In this document: piece after piece, positions 23,626 through 31,736 of the stretch
Position numbering within the stretch: position 1 is the stretch's first letter
Layout: each line of letters starts with the position of its first letter
From: Flavimaribacter sp039888615
Lineage (GTDB): Bacteria; Pseudomonadota; Alphaproteobacteria; Rhizobiales; Rhizobiaceae
NCBI GenBank assembly: GCA_039888615.1
Contig: JBDQQS010000002.1
Length of the DNA: 64,000 bases
Strand: one strand, 5' to 3'
The notes under the pieces: model-generated
Databases searched by the model: none
Seen by the model: the letters and a program-made list of their open reading frames with translations, nothing else
Told to the model about the DNA's origin: nothing
Position numbers and translations under genes: made by a program

Positions 23626-25401
23626 TCAGAACGGCCAGACGATCATGATCATCGGAACGGCGACGGCTATGACGATGATCTCCAGCGGCAGGCCCATGCG
23701 CCAGTAATCGCCGAAGGCGTAGCCGCCCGGGCCCAGGATCAGCGTGTTGTTCTTGTGGCCGATCGGGGTGAGGAAGGCGCAAGAGGCGGCCACGGCCACT
23801 GCCATCAGGAACGGGTCCGGGCTTGCGCCGAGACTGCCGGCGATGTCGACGGCGACGGGCGCGGCGATGACGGCCGTTGCGGTGTTGTTGAGCACGTCGG
23901 ACAGGGTCATGGTCACCACCATCAACAGGGTGAGCACCACCCAGGCCGGCGCGCCGGCGGCGACGGCGACCAGTGCGTCGGCGATCAGCACCGTGCCGCC
24001 GGAATTTTCCAGCGCCACGCCGAGCGGAATCATTGAGCCCAGAAGCACGACGACCGGCCATTCGATATCGTCATAGACCTCGCGCAGGGGAATGATGTCG
24101 GTCAACACATAGATCACGACGACGGCGGCCAGCGCGACCGGCAGATAGACGACGCCGAAGCTCGCGAGCGCCACGGCTGCGGCGAACACGCCTGCCGCCA
24201 GGCCTGCGCGCCCGTGCTGGGTGACCTGCAGGCCGCGCTCGGCCAGCGGCAGGGCGCCGATGCGGTTTGCGGCATCCTCGACGCGGCCCGCCGGCCCGAT
24301 CAACAGTAGAATGTCACCGGCGGCGATCGGCTGTCGGCGCACCCGCTCGCGGAACCTCTTGCCGCGCCGGGATATGCCGAGCAGCGTCACGTTGTAGCGC
24401 CGGAGCAGGCGGACATCGTCGGCGGAGCGGCCCTGGATGCGGGAATCGCGCGGCACGACGACCTCGATGACCTTCAGGTCGGAGCCGGCCTCCTCACGGT
24501 GCTTCTCCTCGCCGATGAACCCCAGTTTCAGCTGACCGACAAAGGAGTCGATCGCGTCCGGGGTGGCGTCGACGACGATCAGGTCGCCCTGCCTGATTTC
24601 CTCGCGCCTTGCAGCGCCTGGCAGCCGCCGGCCGTTGCGGACGAGGCCGAGGACGGCGACCTCCAAGCCGGCGGCGTCCTCGTCGAGATCGGCGACCTTC
24701 TTCCCGATCGCCGGCGACTCCTCCTTGACCACCAGTTCCGCCACATAGCCATGCATGTCTTTCAGCTCGGAGGCGGCGTTTCGGTTTTTCACCGATGCCG
24801 GCAGCAGGCGCCAGCCGATAGTGGCGACGAAGGCGACCCCGACGACGGCGCAGACAACGCCGACCGGAGCGAAGTCGAACATCTGGAAACTCTCGCCGAA
24901 TTCGCGTTGCCGGAAGGAGGCGATGATGATGTTGGGCGGGGTGCCGATCAAGGTGATGAGGCCGCCGAGAATGGTCGCGAAGGACAGCGGCATCAGGGTG
25001 ATCGCCGGGCTGCGATTGGCGCGCGCCGCCGCCTGGATGTCGACGGGCATCAGCAGGGCCAGCGCCGCGACATTGTTCATGAAGGCCGACATGACGGCGC
25101 CGATGCCGGCGAGCTTGAGGATGTGGCGACCGACGGACTGGCCGCCATGGGCGAGAAGCCGCATGACGAGATCGATCGCGCCTGAATTGATGAGCCCGCG
25201 CGAGACGACGAGGACCAGCGCGACGATGATCGTCGCCGGATGCCCGAAGCCGGAAAAGGCGTCGTCCTTCGTCACAACGCCAAAGACCACGGCGATCAAA
25301 AGGGCTGAGAACGCAACAACGTCGTAGCGAAACCGGCCCCAGAGCATCAGGCCGAAGACGGCGACAAAAAGTGAGAACAGGAAGATTTGATCGGCTGTCA
25401 T
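23626..25401 (-). CDS. SLC13-family permease with two TrkA-C domains
   Basis: The 591-residue transporter has two halves of membrane helices (1-185 and 395-591) around a cytoplasmic insert (about 200-390) with two TrkA-C-like regulatory domains. Signatures include MSAFMNNVAALALLMPV, ITLIGTPPNIIIASFR and SDVLNNTATAVIAAPVAV, the repeated N-N-T/P motifs of the ion transporter (citrate/arsenite-type) clan. Probable substrates are sulfate or dicarboxylates with sodium or protons; the sequence does not decide. A frame opens at 25452, but homology begins at MTADQIFLF (ATG 25401). Confidence 0.85.
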   Translation of the reverse strand: MTADQIFLFSLFVAVFGLMLWGRFRYDVVAFSALLIAVVFGVVTKDDAFSGFGHPATIIVALVLVVSRGLINSGAIDLVMRLLAHGGQSVGRHILKLAGIGAVMSAFMNNVAALALLMPVDIQAAARANRSPAITLMPLSFATILGGLITLIGTPPNIIIASFRQREFGESFQMFDFAPVGVVCAVVGVAFVATIGWRLLPASVKNRNAASELKDMHGYVAELVVKEESPAIGKKVADLDEDAAGLEVAVLGLVRNGRRLPGAARREEIRQGDLIVVDATPDAIDSFVGQLKLGFIGEEKHREEAGSDLKVIEVVVPRDSRIQGRSADDVRLLRRYNVTLLGISRRGKRFRERVRRQPIAAGDILLLIGPAGRVEDAANRIGALPLAERGLQVTQHGRAGLAAGVFAAAVALASFGVVYLPVALAAVVVIYVLTDIIPLREVYDDIEWPVVVLLGSMIPLGVALENSGGTVLIADALVAVAAGAPAWVVLTLLMVVTMTLSDVLNNTATAVIAAPVAVDIAGSLGASPDPFLMAVAVAASCAFLTPIGHKNNTLILGPGGYAFGDYWRMGLPLEIIVIAVAVPMIMIVWPF

Positions 25402-25454
25402 TTGGGTGTCGTTTCTATTTGCAAACAAAAGGCATGACAACAGACCGCGCAATA

Positions 25455-26237
25455 CTAGCCGGGCGATGGCCCGGAAAAGCGTTTCTCCTGTGGTAACGCG
25501 CTGACTAAGTGCGGGTTCCCGTGTGGGATTGAATCGAGACTTTGGTTCAAGCTATTGTAGCCATTATATAATGTACGAAATTCTGCAGATCTGGCTTCGT
25601 TTCGGGAATCTGCTTTTTTCGGCGCTTTGGCAATCTGGCCTTGTTTCGGGAAACCGGGATTCTCCGGTTCGTCGGGCGTGTCCGGCGGCGGGGTTTCGGC
25701 TTCAGCAGGACATTTGATCCAGGCGGCGAAGGCTTTCTTGCGCCGGGCGCGGGCCTCGTTGCGGTAGCGTCGAAGCAGGCGGTCGGGATCTTCCATCCGG
25801 CGCGCGGCGCGGGGGTCGAGGAGCGCGGTGAACAGGCGCATCACCCTGCGGTCTTCAGACGGCGTGAGGGTTTCGCCGGCAAGCGCGCGCGTCATCAATT
25901 CCGCATCGTTGCAGTGGTCCGGATAGGGCGCGGCCATGTTTGCGCCGGCCTCGAAATCGCGCAGCGCGCGTTCGCAGGTCTCGAGCCGGGCCTCGGCTTC
26001 GGCGAGCGCCAGCGCGCGGAAGCTGCGCTCGTCGCAGGGGATGAAATCGGCAAGCGTCAGGTTGGGGCGGCCGAGGATGATGCGAAGCCACAGGCCGACG
26101 CGCGACCGCTCGGGCCGGGCGGTCGCGCCGTGCCTGCGGGCGTTTCCCGCAGCGGCCGCCTTGCCGGCCGGCGTTCTCGGGCCGGTGCTTTTGCCGGCGT
26201 TTGCGCGGTTGCGGCGGACGATGTGATCCGCCGTCAC
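25455..26237 (-). CDS. Hypothetical protein with GKSTGPRTPAGKA start, common in Rhizobiales
   Basis: The 260-residue basic protein starts with GTG (MTADHIVRRNRANAGKS...) and then reads GPRTPAGKAAAAGNARRHG. This Arg/Ala/Gly-rich head resembles a family of small, often multi-copy rhizobial proteins that sit near mobile or repeated DNA. The middle is helical with many Arg and Glu; the tail (after about 195) is low-complexity Pro/Glu/Asn-rich. Function unknown. It lies 53 bases upstream of the SLC13 gene on the same strand. Confidence 0.6.
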   Translation of the reverse strand: MTADHIVRRNRANAGKSTGPRTPAGKAAAAGNARRHGATARPERSRVGLWLRIILGRPNLTLADFIPCDERSFRALALAEAEARLETCERALRDFEAGANMAAPYPDHCNDAELMTRALAGETLTPSEDRRVMRLFTALLDPRAARRMEDPDRLLRRYRNEARARRKKAFAAWIKCPAEAETPPPDTPDEPENPGFPKQGQIAKAPKKADSRNEARSAEFRTLYNGYNSLNQSLDSIPHGNPHLVSALPQEKRFSGPSPG

Positions 26238-26666
26238 AGCGCGCCGGGATCAGCGTTAAATGCCCAGAGTGAAATGGTCTGATGGCTGGAATTCACGGCG
26301 ACGCCTTATCGAGATTTTGGGCAGGGAGTATAGCACGGATAGCCTGAAATTGCAAGGAATTGTTCTTATTTTGTTCTGTATTGGCGGAAATAAAGGTCTT
26401 CGCCGCAATTGTCGGGTGGAAAGCAACCGGATTGCGGCGATGCGCGCGATGTCGCCATCTGCTCTTCATGAAAGAATGACGGCATTGCCACAGGTTACTG
26501 CAGCTAGTGTGGTGGAATTGAATTTCCTTACATTGTAGCAACTGTCTCATACCGGAACTTCAAATCCATAAACCACACTAGAATCATTATCTTGCTAGTG
26601 CCCATATCGAATCTGAAGTTCGAGAAATGCGCGCTGCAGGATGTAACGAACTTCAGATTCGGGGCA
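26238..26666. other. Gene-free stretch with two adjacent hairpin repeats
   Basis: No convincing reading frame is present. The right half is filled by the two MITE-like palindromes listed separately; the left half is A+T-rich and unassigned. Confidence 0.5.
26504..26581. repeat. MITE-like imperfect palindrome, element 1
   Basis: The 78-base element begins CTAGTGTGGT and ends ACCACACTAG, exact inverted ends. Inner arms GGAATTGAATTTCC and GGAACTTCAAATCC pair imperfectly, so the whole can form a long hairpin. Element 2 follows 13 bases later with the same CTAGTG end and the same inner theme (GAAGTTC). Confidence 0.72.
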
Positions 26667-26670
26667 CTAG
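26595..26670. repeat. MITE-like palindrome, element 2
   Basis: The 76-base element begins CTAGTGCCC and ends GGGCACTAG. The inner arms GAATCTGAAGTTCG (26609-26622) and CGAACTTCAGATTC (26647-26660) are a perfect 14-base inverted repeat. Its right end supplies the TAG stop of the HxlR frame at 26667. Confidence 0.78.
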
Positions 26671-26972
26671 CGCTGGCTGCGTCGCGTGCTGTGGCTTTCA
26701 TCCCGATCCGCTCGCCACTTGTGCATCGCGTGAAGCGCCGGCTGCAACGCCATGGCGTCCGGCGTCGCAGAATACTCCACACGGGGCGGCGCCTCCGGAT
26801 AGACCTTCATTGAGAACAGCCCGTGCTTTTCAGGCACACTAAGCAGACTGGTCAGCGTTGTCTGGGCGACGCCGTCAATCTCTCGACGCAACTCTCCGAA
26901 TCGTCTTGTTCCCCGAAAGATCAGGATCTGAAGAATCGATAGTTTCCATTTCCCGCCGATCATGTTGAACAC
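26667..26972 (-). pseudogene. HxlR-family regulator, probably truncated at both ends
   Basis: The 101-codon frame has the HxlR core NMIGGKWKLSILQIL, RRFGELRREIDGVAQTTL and VYPEAPPRVEYS, a winged helix that binds DNA. The usual N-terminal CPV segment with its sensing Cys is lacking: in-frame codons upstream read LPFPAPLVF back to the stop of the isochorismatase gene, without Cys and without a good start. The recognition wing is unusual (LLSVPEKHGL), and the stop codon lies inside repeat element 2. It may once have controlled the neighbouring isochorismatase gene. Confidence 0.6.
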
Positions 26973-27014
26973 AAGCGGTGCGGGAAAGGGGAGGGCAGCG
27001 GCTTCGCGACGGTT

Positions 27015-27629
27015 TCACGCGGCGCTAGTGCGCACCTGGCCGACGAGGTTGGCCCAGTCCATATCCAGCGCGGCATAGACCTCGCCTGCGACATTGCGGG
27101 CATTATCGCCCAAAATCTCGACCATCAGGCTGGCGCCGTCGGCGACCACCACGCCTGCCCGGGAAAGCCGCAACAGGCCGGTTTCGCGTTTCGTTGCGTT
27201 GAAGGTTCCGGATGCGTCCATCGCCACATATGCATTGTAGCCCCTGCGTTGCGCGGTCATTGCCGGAAAGGCGGCGCAGACTTCAAGCGAGACGCCGGCG
27301 AAGACAAGGTTTTTGCGGCCCGTCTCCTCGATTGCGCGAGCGACGCGTGGGTCGTCCCAGGCGTTGACCGAGGTGCGGTCGATTACCGTCTGACCCGGCA
27401 GCGCTTCGACCAGTTCCGGAAATGCGGGTCCCCAGAGCGTGCTGGCCGAGGTGGTGGTCGCCACGATGGGCAGGCCGAGCGCCTTCGCAGCCTTGGCCAG
27501 CCCCACGACATTGTGCTTGAGCTCCGCTACAGAGTAATCGCGGACGCCGGTCATCAGGCCAACCTGGTGGTCGATCAGAACTAGCGCGGCGTCGTCCTGC
27601 GTCATGGGTTCGGGATTGATGATGGTCAT
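27015..27629 (-). CDS. Isochorismatase-family cysteine hydrolase (YcaC-like)
   Basis: The 204-residue protein has the family's catalytic Asp (LVLIDHQVGLM, residue about 20) and Cys in AGVSLEVCAAFPAM (about 117-119), with DASGTFN close to the C-terminal part. YcaC-type members hydrolyse small amides or act on unknown substrates; the true reaction cannot be read from sequence. ATG 27629 has GGAAAG upstream, and a frame opening at 27719 is not supported. It is divergent from a LysR-type gene, the usual arrangement for a target and its regulator. Confidence 0.82.
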   Translation of the reverse strand: MTIINPEPMTQDDAALVLIDHQVGLMTGVRDYSVAELKHNVVGLAKAAKALGLPIVATTTSASTLWGPAFPELVEALPGQTVIDRTSVNAWDDPRVARAIEETGRKNLVFAGVSLEVCAAFPAMTAQRRGYNAYVAMDASGTFNATKRETGLLRLSRAGVVVADGASLMVEILGDNARNVAGEVYAALDMDWANLVGQVRTSAA

Positions 27630-27702
27630 TGGACTTTCCTTTCTCGTTTCGTGTGGATTTGAACCTAGAGACAGCGCGATTTCGGGAAAATCCGTTGAAA
27701 AC

Positions 27703-27717
27703 GGAACTTTTCGTTCC
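27703..27717. promoter_or_regulatory. Candidate LysR-type operator between isochorismatase and lysR genes
   Basis: GGAAC-N5-GTTCC is a perfect short dyad in the divergent interval, followed a few bases later by another ATGGAAC. LysR regulators typically bind interrupted dyads in this position. Confidence 0.45.
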
Positions 27718-27754
27718 ATAAATGGAACGGCAACTGCAGCAAACGCGGGACGTC

Positions 27755-28666
27755 ATGGATCTCAACCACGCCTTCTACTTTGTGAATGTCGTAGAAAAGA
27801 ACGGTTTCTCGGCCGCCGCGCGGGCGCTCGGCATTCCCAAATCGCGGATCAGCCGTCATGTCAGGCAACTGGAGGATGCGCTGGAAGCAAAACTGTTGCA
27901 TCGGGATCCGCGACGCCTGACGCTGACTGAGGCGGGAAGGGCCTACTTTCAGCACGCCAGAGAGGCGCTGGATTGCATAGGCGCGGCCGACGCGGCGGTG
28001 CGGCGAAAACAGGATTTTCTTGAGGGATCGGTCACGCTGTCCTGTTCGGTCGGCGTGGCGCAATTCGCCGTAAGCGGCCTTCTGCCCGTGTTCCTCGCCG
28101 AAAACCCGCGGGTCGTGGTGCGCCTGCAGGTAACCAATGCGTTCGCTGATCTGATCGAGGAGGGGGTCGATGTTGCGATACGTGGACACGCCAGGCAGTT
28201 ACCGGATTCACGGCTGGTACAGCGGCGGCTGGCGGTGGCGCCCTGGAGCCTCTTTGCGTCACCGGGCTATCTGGAGACCCGTGCTCCCGAAGCGCCCGCC
28301 GACCTCAAGGGGTGTGAAGCCCTGGCGCTGGGATGGCGGCCCGGCGGCGATTGCTGGTTGCTGCAGGACGCCGGGGGGGCGACCGCGACCATTCCCTGCG
28401 ACGTGCGTCTGCGCAGCGACGATATGGTGACGCTCAAGCGGGCGGCCGCCGAAGGGCTGGGCGTTGTCGCTCTGCCGGACTATGTCTGTCGCGAGGAAGT
28501 CGTCGCCGGTCAGTTGCGCCGGGTGTTGCCAGACTGGACCGCAGGCCTGCCGGAACTGAGCCTGCTTACGCCCTCCCGCAAAGGCGCGCCGCCGCAGGTG
28601 GAGGCGCTGATCCGGTTTCTGCGCAAGGAATTGCCAAGGGTTGTGCAGGGCGCCTCTGCGGCATAG
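27755..28666 (+). CDS. LysR-family transcriptional regulator
   Basis: The 303-residue regulator has the N-terminal winged helix (FYFVNVVEKNGFSAAARALGIPKSRISRHVRQLE, about 6-39) and a C-terminal two-lobed effector domain. MDLN at 27755 is the usual start of this subgroup, so it is preferred to ATG 27722, which lies 11 codons earlier. Divergence from the isochorismatase gene suggests it activates that gene in response to an unknown effector. Confidence 0.87.
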   Translation: MDLNHAFYFVNVVEKNGFSAAARALGIPKSRISRHVRQLEDALEAKLLHRDPRRLTLTEAGRAYFQHAREALDCIGAADAAVRRKQDFLEGSVTLSCSVGVAQFAVSGLLPVFLAENPRVVVRLQVTNAFADLIEEGVDVAIRGHARQLPDSRLVQRRLAVAPWSLFASPGYLETRAPEAPADLKGCEALALGWRPGGDCWLLQDAGGATATIPCDVRLRSDDMVTLKRAAAEGLGVVALPDYVCREEVVAGQLRRVLPDWTAGLPELSLLTPSRKGAPPQVEALIRFLRKELPRVVQGASAA

Positions 28667-29043
28667 TGCGGCGCGATTTCTCAAGTTAAAGAATAAGCGC
28701 TTGTGCAACGTTTGTTATACATGGTTGCGGAACCGGAACTTGCGCTAAAACGCAGAAAAACCAGTTAAACTTCGTAAAACGACAAAGCCGATCGATAATC
28801 GTAATAAATTTGCAAGGTCGCGGTGATTATATGACACATCCGATGCTTTCGGAACTCTTCAACTCGAAGAGATTCTGCTTGCAAACCGTGATGGCGACAA
28901 CAAACAGACCTGCATATGTCGAGACATCCTGAAGAGCCGGGCGCATCGTCCTCTACCCGTGAGCCATTGTCGCGCCGTCCAAAGGCGCAACCAGCCAAAC
29001 GGGATCACCGTTCGTAATGATTTTACCGATGAAGGATTTTTCC
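28667..29043. other. Intergenic region, no gene seen
   Basis: About 370 bases between the lysR gene and the Ntn hydrolase. It is A+T-rich at 28730-28870, a plausible promoter area. No reading frame with a ribosome site was seen. A short GCGCC/GGCGC hairpin lies near 28974-28990. Confidence 0.35.
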
Positions 29044-30144
29044 ATGCAAACTACGAAACACCTGAAACGTCGCGCGGGAACGGCGCTCACGGCCGCCGTT
29101 ACCGCCGCAATGGTGGCGGTGCAGCCCGCAGCCGCCTGCACGAGCTTCCTGCTGCCGACCTCCGACGGTGAAAGCGTCTACGGACGGACGATGGAATTTG
29201 GTTTCGAACTGGATTCCGAGATGATGGTCGTGCCGCGCGGATATTCCTTCACCAGCGTCGTGACGGACGGCAAAGGCATTGACTGGACCGGCAAATATGG
29301 CGTTGTCGGGCTGAACGCCTTCGACCTTCCGGAGGTGGTTGACGGGGTCAATGAAAAGGGTCTCGCCGGAGGCATCCTCTATTTTCCGGGATACGCCGGT
29401 TACGCCGACGCAAAGGATATTGACGCAAAGAGCGGCCTTGCGCCGTGGGAAGTGCTGACCTGGGCTTTGACCCAGTACACGACCGTCGCCGAGGTGAAAG
29501 CGGCGATCGCCGACATTTCCGTGGTCGGCGTCGTCGAATCCTCGCTCGGCGCGGTGCCGCCGTTCCACTATGTTTTTCACGACGAGAGCGGCGCGTCGCT
29601 GGTGGTCGAGCCGGTCGACGGCAAGCTGAAGATCTACGACAACCCTGTCGGCGTCATGACCAACTCGCCCGGGTTCGACTGGCATCTGACCAACCTCAGC
29701 AACTATGTGAAGATATCGCCGGTCAATGTCGACTCGATGGAAATCTTCGGCGACAAGGTCGACAGCTTCGGCCAAGGATCCGGCCTTCTTGGCATTCCTG
29801 GCGATCCGACCCCGCCGTCGCGGTTCATCCGCGCACTGGGCTACACGGCGTCGGCCGAGCGCGTGCCTTCCGGCATAGAGAGCGTGCGGCTGGCCGAACA
29901 CATCATCAACAATTTCGATATCCCGATCGGCTTTGTGAAGCCAAATGACTCCAAGGAGTCGCCCGACTACACGCAGTGGTCGGCCATCGCAGATCTCAAG
30001 AACCGGCGCTACTACGTGAAGAGCTACAAGGACCAGGTTCTGCGCAGCGTCGACCTGATGAGTTTCGATCTGGACGCCAAGGACGCGGTCAAGGCGCCGC
30101 TGACGCCGATGATGGAACCGCCGGCTTTGGTGTTTCCGAAGTAA
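29044..30144 (+). CDS. Secreted choloylglycine-hydrolase-family (linear amide C-N hydrolase) Ntn enzyme
   Basis: The 366-residue exported protein has a signal peptide ending AAA just before Cys-Thr-Ser-Phe (about residue 33), so signal cleavage would expose the N-terminal nucleophile Cys of the Ntn fold. The catalytic set also includes an Arg in YGRTMEF and an Asn in MTNSPGFDWHL. Family members cleave bile-salt, penicillin V or acyl-homoserine-lactone amide bonds; the substrate here is not decided, though acyl-homoserine lactones are plausible in this group. ATG 29044 is preceded by AAGGA at proper distance; earlier in-frame ATGs (29017, 29029) are less likely. Confidence 0.82.
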   Translation: MQTTKHLKRRAGTALTAAVTAAMVAVQPAAACTSFLLPTSDGESVYGRTMEFGFELDSEMMVVPRGYSFTSVVTDGKGIDWTGKYGVVGLNAFDLPEVVDGVNEKGLAGGILYFPGYAGYADAKDIDAKSGLAPWEVLTWALTQYTTVAEVKAAIADISVVGVVESSLGAVPPFHYVFHDESGASLVVEPVDGKLKIYDNPVGVMTNSPGFDWHLTNLSNYVKISPVNVDSMEIFGDKVDSFGQGSGLLGIPGDPTPPSRFIRALGYTASAERVPSGIESVRLAEHIINNFDIPIGFVKPNDSKESPDYTQWSAIADLKNRRYYVKSYKDQVLRSVDLMSFDLDAKDAVKAPLTPMMEPPALVFPK

Positions 30145-30156
30145 GCACAAGAACGG

Positions 30157-30184
30157 GGAAGGGCGCCTGGGCGGGCGTCCTTTT
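30157..30184 (+). terminator. Intrinsic terminator after the Ntn hydrolase gene
   Basis: GGGCGCC and GGCGTCC pair (one G-T wobble) around a six-base loop at 30161-30180, extended by AA/TT pairing and followed by TTTT. Confidence 0.72.
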
Positions 30185-30402
30185 CCGGTTTTGACGGAAT
30201 ACGGAAAGCCGCTTTACCGGATTGCATGCCGGTCGCATCAAACCACTTCCGCAACTCCTGGCGAAAAGCTATAATTCAACCCTGTCATGTCGCGCATGGT
30301 CGCCGCTGTCGCTTTCTGAAGCCGGTGGCGTTAAGCATGGGTTGACCCCATCCTGACCATTACAGCGTGATAGCGGACAGGCCTGCAACGGGAGGTCGGG
30401 TC

Positions 30403-31653
30403 ATGGCGAACGGTTGGCGCGTTTTTCTGCATATCGTATCGGCGGCCCTCATGTCCGCGATGGCCGGCGCGCCGGCTTCGGCGGGAGAGTTTCCTGACGG
30501 GGAGGCGCTTGAATTCGTGGAAGGCGTGTGCACGGGTTGTCATGGCGCAAGCACGATAACCAGCAGTTCCGGCTACGACGCGCAAGGTTGGCTGGATCTT
30601 ACGAGCACGATGATCGATCTGTCCGGCGTTCCCGAAGAAAGAGCGCAGGCCATGGAGTACCTGGCCCTGCATTTCCCGCCCAACCGGGATCGGGCTCCGG
30701 AATTAAGGCCGGGCGACGCCCTGATCAGGTTCACGGAGTGGGTCACGCCCACACTTGGACAGCGCTCCCGCGACCCGATCGAGGCGGAGGACGGATCCAT
30801 CTGGTGGGCCGGGCAGTGGGGAAACCTGATCGGGCGCATCAATCCCGAAACCGGCGAGATGACAGAGTATTTTCTGCCTCCTGGCTCCATGCCGCATTCG
30901 GTGACGCTCGATGCATCGGGCAATGTCTGGTACACAGGCAACAAGAACGGGACCATCGGCAAATTCGATCCGGCCACGGAAGAGATCACGGTTTTCGAAA
31001 TGCCGGATCCCGAGGCGCGCGATCCGCACACGGCAATCTTCGACGGGAACGGAATTCTCTGGTTTACGCTTCAGCAGAGCAACATGGTCGGGCGTCTCGA
31101 TCCGCGATCGGGCGACATCAGGCTCGTCAGGATGAAGACGCCGGGGGCGCGGCCATATGGCGTAAAGATCGACGCCGGGGGGTCTCCCTGGATCGCCTGC
31201 AACGGCAGCAATTGCCTGGTCAGGGTCGACCCGGAAACGATGGCGCTGACGGAGGTCAAACTGCCCGACCCGAAGACCAAGGTCCGGCGCCTGGATATCG
31301 ACGCATACGGCAATATCTGGTTCGTCAATTCGTCTCTTGGACGAATCGGGCGGCTGGAGCCGGAAACCGGCGAGATCACGGAATGGCCTTCGCCGAGCGG
31401 GCCGGATTCGCATCCTTACGCGCTGGCGGTGGTCGACGGGATTGTCTGGTACAATGAATCGCGGCGAAGGCCGGACGCGCTCGTCCGGTTCGATCCGGCG
31501 ACGGAGCAGTTCCAGAGCTGGGCCATTCCATCCGGTGAGGTTTACGCCGGAATCGTGCGACACATGCGGCCGGCCCGGGACGGGGGACTCCTGATCCATC
31601 AAAGCAGCACCAATCGCATCATCAAGGTGGATATAGGCCCGGCGGTCGATTGA
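30403..31653 (+). CDS. Periplasmic virginiamycin B lyase-like propeller with a haem-binding CxxCH
   Basis: The 416-residue protein has a signal peptide (to about residue 27), then a short cytochrome-c-like segment with FVEGVCTGCHGA (CxxCH near residue 47), then a seven-bladed propeller like Vgb, seen as repeated SIWWAGQWGNLIGRINPETGEMTEY-type blades (IGKFDPATEEITVFEMP, VGRLDPRSGDIRLVRMK, IGRLEPETGEITEWPSP). Vgb lyases open streptogramin rings; with an attached haem motif an electron-transfer or oxidoreductase-associated role is more likely. ATG 30403 has GGGAGG seven bases upstream. Confidence 0.78.
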   Translation: MANGWRVFLHIVSAALMSAMAGAPASAGEFPDGEALEFVEGVCTGCHGASTITSSSGYDAQGWLDLTSTMIDLSGVPEERAQAMEYLALHFPPNRDRAPELRPGDALIRFTEWVTPTLGQRSRDPIEAEDGSIWWAGQWGNLIGRINPETGEMTEYFLPPGSMPHSVTLDASGNVWYTGNKNGTIGKFDPATEEITVFEMPDPEARDPHTAIFDGNGILWFTLQQSNMVGRLDPRSGDIRLVRMKTPGARPYGVKIDAGGSPWIACNGSNCLVRVDPETMALTEVKLPDPKTKVRRLDIDAYGNIWFVNSSLGRIGRLEPETGEITEWPSPSGPDSHPYALAVVDGIVWYNESRRRPDALVRFDPATEQFQSWAIPSGEVYAGIVRHMRPARDGGLLIHQSSTNRIIKVDIGPAVD

Positions 31654-31736
31654 CTGTCGTTTATCGGCTGCGAAGGTTGCCACTCCAGTCGGCGGATGAC
31701 ATTCTGTCTCCGTCCTCCAACCGATGAGTCCCTGAA

